Assembly: GCF_013204885.1 (NCBI RefSeq)
Contig: NZ_JABMKX010000011.1
Location: forward strand, 124,001 to 188,000
Source of the DNA: Paenibacillus tritici
Lineage (GTDB): Bacteria > Bacillota > Bacilli > Paenibacillales > Paenibacillaceae
Length of the DNA stretch: 64,000 nt
Direction: 5' to 3'
Shown here in pieces: positions 52,301-60,327 of this stretch. Under the pieces are notes generated by a model, which worked only from the letters and a program-made list of their open reading frames with translations, had not been told where the DNA came from and ran no database searches. Position numbers and translations under genes: made by a program. Positions within the stretch are counted from its first letter, which is position 1, and every line of letters begins with the position of its first letter.

Positions 52301-55129
52301 ACACTGTCCGTACTCCCCTTCGATAAGGTGGAAGGAGGTCCGGAAGGCTTCATGTCGCTGGATTAACCGCCGGAACACATCTTCCATATGTTCCTTGTGA
52401 ACATCTCCTTCCATCGTCAGTACAGCGCTTAAATTGTACACGGTGCTGTCAGGCTGCAGCTGATGCAGAAAGTACAATCTGGCCTGGGCTGAGGACAGCG
52501 GATAATGATTCTGTTCCCTTACTCTTTCAATGGGGGTATACTCCATCTTCAGGGCGCTTTTTACGCAGTCCGCCTGTTCCTGAATCGTGAGCTTTTCAAA
52601 AAGTTCGCTGATAGACAGCTTGGCCTGCATCTGCTTATAGACTTTTGCAGTCAGTGCCGTAAGCTTTAAGGAATGACCGCCCAGCTCGAAAAAATTGGAA
52701 TCCCGGCTAATCTGCTGTATGGGGATTTCCAAAATATCCGCCCAAATGGCAGCCAATGCTTGCTCGACCTGTCCCTGAGGAGGAATATGCTTAGCAGCGA
52801 TCCGTTCAGTCCGCAATAAGGCTGAGGTATCCACCTTGCCGTTAGGCGTCAGTGCTATTTCATCCAGCTCAATAAAATAGGCCGGTACCATATATTCCGG
52901 CAAGCAGCTGCGTAAATAGGCCCGGAGCTCCGAATCTGAAGTCGTAGTTCCGGGGCGCTGCAGCACATAGTACGCATGCAAAGCCTGTTCCGGGGCGTAA
53001 CTTCCCCCCATCCCGCTTAGAACTACAGCTTGCTTAATTTCGGTATGCCGCAGTAGCGCCCTTTCAATTTCAGCCGGCTCGATCCGGTAGCCTCTGATCT
53101 TGACTTGATGATCAAGCCGGCCTGCCAGCTCAATGGTTCCGTCCGGCAGCCACCTTCCTATATCACCTGTTTTGTACAGATTGCCTCCGCCTGGTATATA
53201 GGACTGCTCGATGAACTTCTCGCGGGTCAAGTTCTCCTTACCGAGATAACCCCGGGAAGAGATGCCTGTGCCTATCATGCACAGCTCGCCGTACATGCCT
53301 ATCGGCTGAAGATTTCCCCGCTTGTCCACAATCAGAATGGAGGTGTTATCAATGGGTCTGCCGATACGGACCGCCTCTTCCTCCTGTTGATTTCTGTGCA
53401 CTGCGGACAATACGGAACATTCGGTCACACCATATTCAATTGCCAGCTCCACTCCGTTTCCGATGCCTTTAACTTTGCTGACAAGTGCAGGGGAAACTTT
53501 GTCACCGGCCAGTACAATTGTCTGTAGGGTGACCAAGTCCTCCTGCCTGATGTGCTCAAGCATTGACTCAAGCAGCATAGGTACACAAATGAAATGAGTT
53601 ACACCGCCCGCAACAATGGCTTCCCGTATACGGTTCATGTCCCGGTTCCCGTCCCCGCCCAGAATAATCACGCTGGCCCCGGAAATCAGAGGCGTAAAGA
53701 AGCTGGCGACAAATCCGTCAAAGGCACAAGAGAACAATTGCAAAGTAACGTCCTGAGGACCCAGATGGTAAGCCTTCTTGCGAAAAAGAAGCGTGTTGAC
53801 CACATTTCTATGCTCGATCAGGGTTCCCTTTGGATTCCCCGTAGTTCCCGATGTATAGATGACATAAGCCAAATCTGCAGGTCCAGGCGCCACCATCCCT
53901 CTGCCGTGCTCCTCTATGCGTAGGTCCTTAATCACATGCGGAATTTCATTAAGGGGCAGATATTCAACCTGGGGCAAGCTCTCCATTCCTAGTAAATACC
54001 CGGCCGCTTCATCGCCCAGAACCAGCCCGACCCCGCTGTCTTCTATCATGTACAGAATTCGTTCCTTCGGATACCCCGGATCAATAGGCAAGTAGGCGGC
54101 GCCGGCCTTTCCGATTGCGAGCAAGGAGACAGCCAGCCAGCGGGATGGTGAGACCATGACCCCCACAATACTGTTCTGATTCACTCCCTTCTTAAGCAGC
54201 AGGAATGCCAGCTGGTCAGCTTGCCTGTCCAGTTCCGCATAGGTCAATTCCTCATAGCAGGAATCTGATTGCTCTGTCCCCTGTATGCGGACCGCTGTAT
54301 GATCCGGAGTTTTCCGTGCCTGCTGCTCAAACAGACCCGTTATAGTCGCAGTTTCAGGGACCGGTACAGTCTCGCCTTGAAAAGTATAAAGGAGCTTTTC
54401 TTTTTCCCCGGCATCCATAACGGTTGCATCACCAATGGACATCTCAGTGTTCATCAGTACCTGACTCAGAACAGACTTGTAGGCGATGAGCATTCTGCTA
54501 ATCTGGGCGGCGTCCACTTCTTCGGGGTTGTAGTTGACATTGTATTCAAGCCTGTTTCCAGTCTTCCGAACAGTTATTCTTAACGAGCATCTATTGAACT
54601 CATCCGAGTTCGGCAGATGTATGGCTTCATAGCTGAATCCATATTGGAACACGTGTTCATTGCTGTAAAGTTTCAGCTCCTCCAGAAGCTTGCTCACAGG
54701 ATAGAACTGATTTGCATAACCGTCGATTACCGTCTGCTTTACCTGCATCAGTATACTTCTGAAGGTTGCTTCCGGCCGGAGATTGTCATGCAGCAGCACC
54801 GCCTTGTTATAATTTTGGCCGCTGTCTTTTAGAGTGGGCGACACGATTAGAATATCTTCGCTTCCCATATAGCGTACAAGCAGCGCTTTAAAAGCAGCCA
54901 GCAATAAGACATAGAGCGACAAGTCGTTACCTTTGCTCATTTTGTTCAATTTTTCACATACTTCTTCGTCCAACTGCACGATCTCATTGTGATCTCGGGA
55001 GAATGCTTCTCCAGTACGAAGGCCTGACAGCACAAACTCAGCTTCAGGGCAGCATCCATCCAGCTTCGTATGCCAATATTGTCTGGCCTCATCAAACACT
55101 TCAATGGAAGCTAATCGGTTAATAGTCAT
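49328..55129 (-). CDS. Dimodular NRPS (partial C - A - PCP - C - A - PCP)
   Basis: A 1933-residue synthetase. Residues 1-240 are the C-terminal half of a condensation domain without the HHxxxDG motif. A1 spans about 262-770 (YTSGTTGNPKG at 425, Lys765), PCP1 Ser820 in GGHSL, C2 about 875-1300 with HHIIADG at 1002, A2 about 1325-1810 (YTSGSTGQPKG at 1473), PCP2 Ser1863 in GGNSM. Reading the ten specificity positions by hand, A1 gives D-G-A-I-V-A-E-V-L-K, nearest to a Tyr code, and A2 gives D-L-T-K-I-G-E-V-G-K, one change from the Asn code. There is no epimerase or thioesterase. The acceptor of the chain is probably the KS encoded next, by gene order. AAAGGAG before the ATG. Confidence 0.92.
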   Translation of the reverse strand: MTINRLASIEVFDEARQYWHTKLDGCCPEAEFVLSGLRTGEAFSRDHNEIVQLDEEVCEKLNKMSKGNDLSLYVLLLAAFKALLVRYMGSEDILIVSPTLKDSGQNYNKAVLLHDNLRPEATFRSILMQVKQTVIDGYANQFYPVSKLLEELKLYSNEHVFQYGFSYEAIHLPNSDEFNRCSLRITVRKTGNRLEYNVNYNPEEVDAAQISRMLIAYKSVLSQVLMNTEMSIGDATVMDAGEKEKLLYTFQGETVPVPETATITGLFEQQARKTPDHTAVRIQGTEQSDSCYEELTYAELDRQADQLAFLLLKKGVNQNSIVGVMVSPSRWLAVSLLAIGKAGAAYLPIDPGYPKERILYMIEDSGVGLVLGDEAAGYLLGMESLPQVEYLPLNEIPHVIKDLRIEEHGRGMVAPGPADLAYVIYTSGTTGNPKGTLIEHRNVVNTLLFRKKAYHLGPQDVTLQLFSCAFDGFVASFFTPLISGASVIILGGDGNRDMNRIREAIVAGGVTHFICVPMLLESMLEHIRQEDLVTLQTIVLAGDKVSPALVSKVKGIGNGVELAIEYGVTECSVLSAVHRNQQEEEAVRIGRPIDNTSILIVDKRGNLQPIGMYGELCMIGTGISSRGYLGKENLTREKFIEQSYIPGGGNLYKTGDIGRWLPDGTIELAGRLDHQVKIRGYRIEPAEIERALLRHTEIKQAVVLSGMGGSYAPEQALHAYYVLQRPGTTTSDSELRAYLRSCLPEYMVPAYFIELDEIALTPNGKVDTSALLRTERIAAKHIPPQGQVEQALAAIWADILEIPIQQISRDSNFFELGGHSLKLTALTAKVYKQMQAKLSISELFEKLTIQEQADCVKSALKMEYTPIERVREQNHYPLSSAQARLYFLHQLQPDSTVYNLSAVLTMEGDVHKEHMEDVFRRLIQRHEAFRTSFHLIEGEYGQCIHAEVPFSLPLLSCGSDEEDLEAIISDFIQPFDLAEAPLLRAGLIRQTGSRVQLVVNLHHIIADGVSLQILIEEFMALYSGSDLPEIRVSYKDYVNWLELNKQELEKDRAYWTNLFQGEIPVLELPLDYPRPGINRFAGSTLSFTIPADIAASVKKLAIAENVSIFMVLLTVYFMLLNRLTGQKNIVVGSPIAGRKHDDLANVIGMFVNTLALKGEVSSAVTFKELLRQVRETTLKAYEHQDYPYQELIEHVGAVRTLNRNPLFDTMFMVQNTDIPELRLPNLNITPNSYQRDTSKFDLTLQCTEVNGTLCFEFEYATALFKASTVERFADYYQRLLADALRRPSRSVGELELLSGEETERMLVQFNHTAEVYPRDSSIIQLIEGQVGRTPDAVAVHCGDSSITYKELNERSNRLARLLQRKGAGGHVVALLAERSIGAVVAILAVLKAGAAYVPIDPQYPAARQQYISQDSGAVLLLAQEAAIRNKEDLMLTFSEEDILIIEEDKLYLSYDSADLGLAIGVEDTAYIIYTSGSTGQPKGVEISHRGLTNYACWASRQYVRGEQLHFALFTSLSFDLTVTSLFVPLINGNAIIVFNGRNEQLLDDVMSCDKVGAVKLTPSHLKLLHGKKHSHSAIKRFIVGGESLSTALADEIWRLYGGRAEIFNEYGPTEATVGCMHYLFDPARMTGTSVPIGQPAGNTSVYLLDKCLQPVPEGVSGEMYIAGDGLAKGYIGNQKLTAERFVDNPFAVGTKMYKTGDTARMADGEMIYLGREDQQLKVRGYRIEPGEVEGVLSSFPIVKETVVDVIDLNNANGDKQLIAYAVSSQQLDTAELRRYAAEHLPDHMVPAYVLQVDSIPLTVNGKLDKERLPRPDRYLLQPKSKYIRPASGVEEQIAAIWMEILQLDSVGADDQFFELGGNSMLLLKMNSRLEQEFRRDIPVADLFAHPTISHLARYLSNKASSLEACDPDIEAGIELMQDTIYNLTGDHNA

Positions 55130-55149
55130 CTTCTTACTCTCCTTTTGCC

Positions 55150-56304
55150 CTAGAGATCAAAGTCAACCTCTACGGTACGTTTCATCTCCTCTTCCTCTGA
55201 ACTGCAGGACTCTATCAATCCATTGAATTTGTCGTATTCGTGGTAGAAGGTCTGTGCCATTTGAACGACTTCGGTTGCCTTATCGTAGTCGATAATCTTT
55301 TTAGAGTAGTTGGTACAGTAGCTGCACGATTCACAGCTCTTCTGGCAGAAATGATCCTTCTCATAAAAAGGCTTGATAAATCCCTCTAATTTTTTATTGT
55401 CCAGTAAAATTTTGAAATGGTTGATTGAATGGAACATGTTGATAATATCCATCAAATCTCCATCATAGCTTCGGTCAAAATAGCATTTCAAAGTTCTTAC
55501 GGGGTCACCCTTCATAACCAAGTGCCGGCCCTGCAGCTTGAAATAATGAATACCGACAGAAGTGTAATAAGGAATGTCTTCGGGCCGCACCCAGGAGATT
55601 TTCAACAAATTCCCAATGTCTCTATACCTCTGAAGTACACACCGGTGTTCATAATAGTTCACACTAATTTCGCTGGCCGATCCGGTAGAATCTCCGCCTA
55701 TCTGATTATAATGAAACATACGATACACGCAGTCCTTCAGACAAATCGGATTGATTATGACTTCCACCTTATCCCCGAAGGTCTTCACGATCTCCCGCAA
55801 GCTGCCGAAGTTGCGGTTAATGGATTCGTCCACAACAATTCTGTCGACACCCATATCCCGGTAAAAGCTTGCTTTATTCGCATTCGTAATTTGACATAGT
55901 GTAGAAGACTTGACTGCAAAATCATATCCGGACGACTTTATAATTTCTACCAGCGAAGGTAAAGCTGCGGTAATGGAGCGAACCCCTGCCTGATACAAAT
56001 CAGCAAGGAAGCTCCGGATCTCCTGTACTCCTTCTCTTGTGAACTCTTTATTATTTAAATAAATGGCATTAATCGTATAATTAAAGTCTATATTTTTGGC
56101 ATTGGAATATTCGATGTATCTCCGTAAATCCAGCAGGTCGATCCGGGGCAGCTGGCTAACGGCTCTGCCTGAGGCCAGTTCATTATTAACCGTAATATTT
56201 CCGTAAGTCTCCAGTACCTTTGCATGAGCATATTCCTCATTCATTTGCGCGTACCGGTCAATGGTTTCCATTTTGAAATCAGAGGGAACGCTATAGTATT
56301 CCAT
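55150..56304 (-). CDS. U32-family protein 1 (putative Fe-S enzyme)
   Basis: A ~384-residue protein of the peptidase-U32/UbiU-UbiV superfamily. The diagnostic block is INPICLKDCVYRMFHYNQ (CxxxC with RxxH), followed by the region around LLKISWVRPEDIPYYTSVGIHYFKLQGR that resembles the U32 barrel end. The C-terminus adds CQKSCESCSYC, enough Cys for a 4Fe-4S cluster. Characterised relatives (UbiU/UbiV, RlhA, TrhP) perform or support oxygen-independent hydroxylation. The start ATG at 56304 has AAAGGAGAAG upstream. Encoded between the stand-alone C domain and the NRPS. Peptidase activity is not implied by the name. Confidence 0.8.
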   Translation of the reverse strand: MEYYSVPSDFKMETIDRYAQMNEEYAHAKVLETYGNITVNNELASGRAVSQLPRIDLLDLRRYIEYSNAKNIDFNYTINAIYLNNKEFTREGVQEIRSFLADLYQAGVRSITAALPSLVEIIKSSGYDFAVKSSTLCQITNANKASFYRDMGVDRIVVDESINRNFGSLREIVKTFGDKVEVIINPICLKDCVYRMFHYNQIGGDSTGSASEISVNYYEHRCVLQRYRDIGNLLKISWVRPEDIPYYTSVGIHYFKLQGRHLVMKGDPVRTLKCYFDRSYDGDLMDIINMFHSINHFKILLDNKKLEGFIKPFYEKDHFCQKSCESCSYCTNYSKKIIDYDKATEVVQMAQTFYHEYDKFNGLIESCSSEEEEMKRTVEVDFDL

Positions 56305-56341
56305 GGGCTCACTTCTCCTTTGGTGGAAGACATGACTCAAC

Positions 56342-57751
56342 CTAAATATCGAACTCAACAAGCAAATTTAATCGCTCGCTGTTTAGAACAGTTAACATGC
56401 TTTCTTTTTCTCCGGCTTCCATAAGCTCAATCTGCCTTACCTTCAACTCATTTTCGTTGGACGCGGACAAAATATGCTGCAGCACCCTATTCAAATGCAA
56501 GCCCATATCTTCTATTTCCGTTCCCGTGTACCTGCTGCTGTTATAGCTGAGGGTAAGCTCGATTCCGTGAAGCACAGAGATATTAAACACCAGATCATAT
56601 TCAGCCTGGATGAGCATGGAATAGGAATTTACCCTGAGCGCATCATTGCCACAAATAGCTGCAAGATCCACCGGATAATTTTCCAGGACCACCATCGAAT
56701 GAAACAGGTCATTTCCGCTTCCGCAGTACGTCTTGAGATCAGCCAGAGAGACATACTCGAACCCTTCTCTATCCTGCAGCATGTGCATGACTTGATCCAG
56801 CAGAGCAAGCAGCCTTTCTTCAGGTGTAATGTTCATCCGTAACGGCAAGGTATTAATGAACAATCCAACCATGTTCTCTACCTGCTTCAAATCCGGCTTC
56901 CTGCCCGACACGGTGGTGCCGAATACAATATCCTGCTCAGCATTGTATTTATACAGCAGAATCCCCCAGGCCGTATACATCAAGACTGCAAGTGTGATTT
57001 GATACTTCTTAAGGAAGATTTCTATCTCTGCCAGGTCAAAAGTTGAAGCTGGAACAAGGAAATTATTAATTGTTTTTTCCGCTTCTGTCTTTGGTTTTGG
57101 GTTCTGTTCCGCAGGACTTCTGTATTTTCGGAACCCTTGTAAGTATGTCTGCCAGTAGTCATGCTCTGCCTGCACATTTCTTCTGTTCAAGCTGCTTACG
57201 AAGGCTTTGTACTTGTTTTTGCAGGGTAAATCGGGCGTTCTGCCATGGTAGAGCTCATTATATATCCCGAAAAATTCCTTCAGCAAAACACCTGTGCTCC
57301 ATCCGTCATAGAGAATATGATGATTGTTGAGAATCACGAGATACCGCTGCTCATTGGTCTTGCACACTACAATTCGAAAGGGAACATCCGTCAGCTCCAC
57401 CCTTCTGCTGCGATCCGCGAGTATCAGCCTCTCTACTTCACATGAGGGGGCTTCACCGTCCTGCGCGAGATCAACAAACTCAATCACCGGGGAAGCATCC
57501 TTCAAAATAATCTGTACAGGATTCTCGATCAGCTCCCAACGGAACGTCGTACGCAGCATTTCATTTAATGCGACTACCTTATGCCAGGCCTGTTCAAACA
57601 AGGAGATATGCAGGTCCCCCGTTACCTCCAGGCTCATCTGCTCAAAGTATATATTGCTTGCAGGCTGCTTCAGATAATGAATCAGCATCCCCTTCTGCAT
57701 CGGGGTCAGCGGCAAAATATCTTCAACATTGTCTCTGCGAAGCTTGTTCAT
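56342..57751 (-). CDS. Stand-alone NRPS condensation domain
   Basis: A 469-residue free-standing condensation domain. The N-terminus has the usual DILPLTPMQKGMLIHYL motif C1, and the active motif is HHILYDG (His144, His145, Asp149, Gly150). VFGTTVSGRKPDLKQVENMVGLFINTLPLR (motif C5 area, about 290-320) is intact. It presumably joins a unit on a free carrier (for example seryl-ACP) to another carrier-bound amine. The ATG at 57751 has GGGAGAG upstream and lies 13 bp after the A-domain gene. A longer frame back to 57820 overlaps that gene and is not needed. Confidence 0.9.
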   Translation of the reverse strand: MNKLRRDNVEDILPLTPMQKGMLIHYLKQPASNIYFEQMSLEVTGDLHISLFEQAWHKVVALNEMLRTTFRWELIENPVQIILKDASPVIEFVDLAQDGEAPSCEVERLILADRSRRVELTDVPFRIVVCKTNEQRYLVILNNHHILYDGWSTGVLLKEFFGIYNELYHGRTPDLPCKNKYKAFVSSLNRRNVQAEHDYWQTYLQGFRKYRSPAEQNPKPKTEAEKTINNFLVPASTFDLAEIEIFLKKYQITLAVLMYTAWGILLYKYNAEQDIVFGTTVSGRKPDLKQVENMVGLFINTLPLRMNITPEERLLALLDQVMHMLQDREGFEYVSLADLKTYCGSGNDLFHSMVVLENYPVDLAAICGNDALRVNSYSMLIQAEYDLVFNISVLHGIELTLSYNSSRYTGTEIEDMGLHLNRVLQHILSASNENELKVRQIELMEAGEKESMLTVLNSERLNLLVEFDI

Positions 57752-57764
57752 AGCTACTCTCCCA

Positions 57765-59294
57765 TTATGCAGTTGTGTATTGCGCCAGCTCCGCCAAGAT
57801 AGCCCGGTCCAATTTGCCATTGGCGGTCAATGGCATCCTGTCTAGCTGAAACAGCTTGCTCGGCAGCATATAATCCGGCAAGAACGGCTTCAGCTCCGCT
57901 TTTAACCCAGCCAGCGACAATTCTTCTCCGGAAACAATGCAAGCGACAATATCAGCCGCTATGTCAGAGACTGGTCTGAATATTACTGCACATTCGGCAC
58001 CTGGATGACTTTGGCGGATAACAGCCTCAATCTCCCCAAGCTCGATCCGTTGTCCGTTGATTTTCACCTGATGATCCAGCCGCCCCATATATTCAATATT
58101 GCCATCCGGCAGTTTGCGCCCCAAGTCCCCGGTTCTGTACATCCGGCTTGTGGGTCCTTGGACAAAAACCTCCGATGTGAGTTCAGGCCGATTGATATAT
58201 CCTCTCGCCAAGTTGTCGCCTGTAATGCAGATTTCTCCCGGCTCGCCGTCCGGCTGCAGGTGTCCTTGCTTGACAATCAGAATGTCAGTGCGGGTAATCG
58301 GCTTGCCAATCGGTACTTTCTGAATAGGGCCTTCTTCCGGACAATCATAATAGGTCACATCAATCGTGGCCTCTGTCGGACCATATAAATTAATCAGCCT
58401 TGTGCGGCTGCGCTGATTCAAAAGCTCGTTGAATAGTTGAACACTGGACGGAGGCAGTGCCTCCCCGCTGGCAAATACAAATCTAAGAGCCGCCAATCTG
58501 TCAAGTTCCCCGGCACCGGCCACGTATTTCAGGAATACGTTCAGCATGGAGGGTACGAAGTGAATGACAGTAATATTGTACCTGCTGACCGCCTCAATAA
58601 TAGTCTGCGGAAACTTCTCATAGCCCGGCTCCAGCAGGCAAACTTTTGCTCCGGAAATTCCCCACCACAGAAGTTCCCAGACGGACACATCAAATCCGAA
58701 GGGAGTCTTATGGAGTATCGTGTCATTCTCATCTATGGGATAAGCGGCCTGCATCCAGTTCAGGCGGTTGGTCAGAGAACCATGCTCAATCATCACCCCT
58801 TTGGGAGTTCCGGTTGAACCCGAGGTATAAATGACATAGGCCAGGTCTGAGGAATGGTATTCCTGAGTTGCCGTGTCCTCTGTGTAAAGATATAGCTCTG
58901 GATCATCCAGATTAAGCTGCTCACCGCCAAATAAATGCGGATTGATATATGGCTTCCGGGCCAGCAGCAGGATAGCTCCGCTCTCTTCAAGCATAAAACG
59001 GATTCTGGCCTCGGGAAGGGTGGGGGGGATCGGGAGGTAGGCTCCTCCAGTCTTCAGAATGCCATATATTCCAATGAGCATTTCAAAAGAACGGTCACAC
59101 AAAATGCCCACTATAGTATTGCTTCCTGCCCCTTTGCTTCTTAACCGGGCAGCCAGACCATCAGATTTCTCATCAAGCTGTCTGTACGTCAGTGATTCAT
59201 CCCCCAACTGAACAGCCTGCCGTTCCGGCGTCCTTGCCGCTTGCCTGCGAAACAATTCTTGAACAGTCAACGCTTCTTCAGGACGTTCAATCAT
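57765..59294 (-). CDS. Stand-alone adenylation domain, predicted serine-activating
   Basis: A 509-residue free-standing adenylating enzyme that activates an amino acid with ATP and loads it on a carrier in trans. Core motifs: YTSGSTGTPKG (A3), NLYGPTEATID (A5), YRTGDLGRKLPDG (A7) and the Lys in NGKLD (A10). The specificity positions read by hand are D-V-W-H-F-S-L-I-D-K, which fits the known serine codes. Stand-alone Ser A domains occur in the aminomalonyl-ACP pathway of zwittermicin A (ZmaJ). An acyl-CoA dehydrogenase (63067) and a free ACP (45559) are in the same unit. GGAGGGAGGGG leads to the ATG. Confidence 0.9.
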   Translation of the reverse strand: MIERPEEALTVQELFRRQAARTPERQAVQLGDESLTYRQLDEKSDGLAARLRSKGAGSNTIVGILCDRSFEMLIGIYGILKTGGAYLPIPPTLPEARIRFMLEESGAILLLARKPYINPHLFGGEQLNLDDPELYLYTEDTATQEYHSSDLAYVIYTSGSTGTPKGVMIEHGSLTNRLNWMQAAYPIDENDTILHKTPFGFDVSVWELLWWGISGAKVCLLEPGYEKFPQTIIEAVSRYNITVIHFVPSMLNVFLKYVAGAGELDRLAALRFVFASGEALPPSSVQLFNELLNQRSRTRLINLYGPTEATIDVTYYDCPEEGPIQKVPIGKPITRTDILIVKQGHLQPDGEPGEICITGDNLARGYINRPELTSEVFVQGPTSRMYRTGDLGRKLPDGNIEYMGRLDHQVKINGQRIELGEIEAVIRQSHPGAECAVIFRPVSDIAADIVACIVSGEELSLAGLKAELKPFLPDYMLPSKLFQLDRMPLTANGKLDRAILAELAQYTTA

Positions 59295-59312
59295 TGTCCC
59301 CTCCCTCCTTTC

Positions 59313-60311
59313 CTATGGATAGTAGCAGACATCCGGACAACGCTTGGCGATAAAGCTCTCCTTGATGGTTTGACTGAAATCAGGATCATTTACGGAGTGC
59401 CCGGACATTTCAATGATTTGTTTAAGATTAGCAATGTCATTGGCCAAGTATTTAACCGAATACCCCCGGCCAACCACCTTCAGATGAGTAATACCAATCT
59501 GCCGCAGTTCCTTGACCTTGCATACACCGCAACCGTCCTTGCCAAAGCTGTCTTTAATCATTTGCTGCTCATTGCAATGTTCTGCCGGATGCTCGGGAGG
59601 GAGATTTTTAACTCTGTTTTTCAGATTATAAAAGCGATCCACCTTGGCAAACCGCTGCTGGCTGTAATTAAACCGCGCTATCCGGCTCGGGATATTGCAG
59701 CTAGAGACAAATTCATCACTGTGCACACTGTTACAAAAAGATCCTGAATAAAGACAAAAAGCATTCATGATAAACGCTTCATACTCCATCCCTTGCATGG
59801 AACTGCTGGTAATGCAGCTCATCATATTGTCCACCGTCGTTTTTCTCGGAAAAATAAAACGGCTGACATCAAATTGGTTAAAGAACTTCATGCTGACGTT
59901 GTTGATTACTTCAAGTTCGCTGCTGATATGGATGTCGCATTTGACTTCCTTTTCCCGCAAGTACAGAACAAGCGCAGGATCTCCGATAATAAATGTAGTG
60001 AAGCCCATATCCATCAGGCGTTCAATAATATCGAGAATCAGCGGATAATGCTCCTTCAAATAATAATGGGAGTTAAACGTAATTTTCACAGGAACCTGGT
60101 AGTGCTGAACCATCTTTCCAATAATTCGCATAGAACTGTACGTACCAATGTTATAGGACACGATCAGCGTTTCTCTGCGGTTCAGCGGCAGGACATTACT
60201 GTACCTCTTCAACCATTCATAGGGCACTATGCCGCAGAAAAATTCATCCGCGCCTGCCTGAACCAATGCTTCATAGCTATCGGCATTCGATAACGGGGCT
60301 ACAATCTTCAA
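59313..60311 (-). CDS. U32-family protein 2 (putative Fe-S enzyme)
   Basis: A 332-residue U32-superfamily protein. MKIVAPLSNADSYEALVQAGADEFFCGIVP is a typical N-terminal strand and helix of the barrel. The Cys pattern FCLYSGSFC (C-x6-C), then VSSC and later GCGVC resembles UbiU, whose Cys quartet binds 4Fe-4S. LRQIGITHLKVVGRG is the usual end of the barrel. The start is TTG at 60311 with AAGGAGGGAG upstream. Together with the gene at 60328 it could form a UbiU-UbiV-like pair. Substrate unknown. Confidence 0.8.
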   Translation of the reverse strand: MKIVAPLSNADSYEALVQAGADEFFCGIVPYEWLKRYSNVLPLNRRETLIVSYNIGTYSSMRIIGKMVQHYQVPVKITFNSHYYLKEHYPLILDIIERLMDMGFTTFIIGDPALVLYLREKEVKCDIHISSELEVINNVSMKFFNQFDVSRFIFPRKTTVDNMMSCITSSSMQGMEYEAFIMNAFCLYSGSFCNSVHSDEFVSSCNIPSRIARFNYSQQRFAKVDRFYNLKNRVKNLPPEHPAEHCNEQQMIKDSFGKDGCGVCKVKELRQIGITHLKVVGRGYSVKYLANDIANLKQIIEMSGHSVNDPDFSQTIKESFIAKRCPDVCYYP

Positions 60312-60327
60312 GCTTGCTCCCTCCTTC

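Noticed and set aside
49566..55100. Long frames opposite the NRPS and other large genes
   Set aside because: They lack ribosome sites and family resemblance, and run antisense to strongly supported coding sequence.
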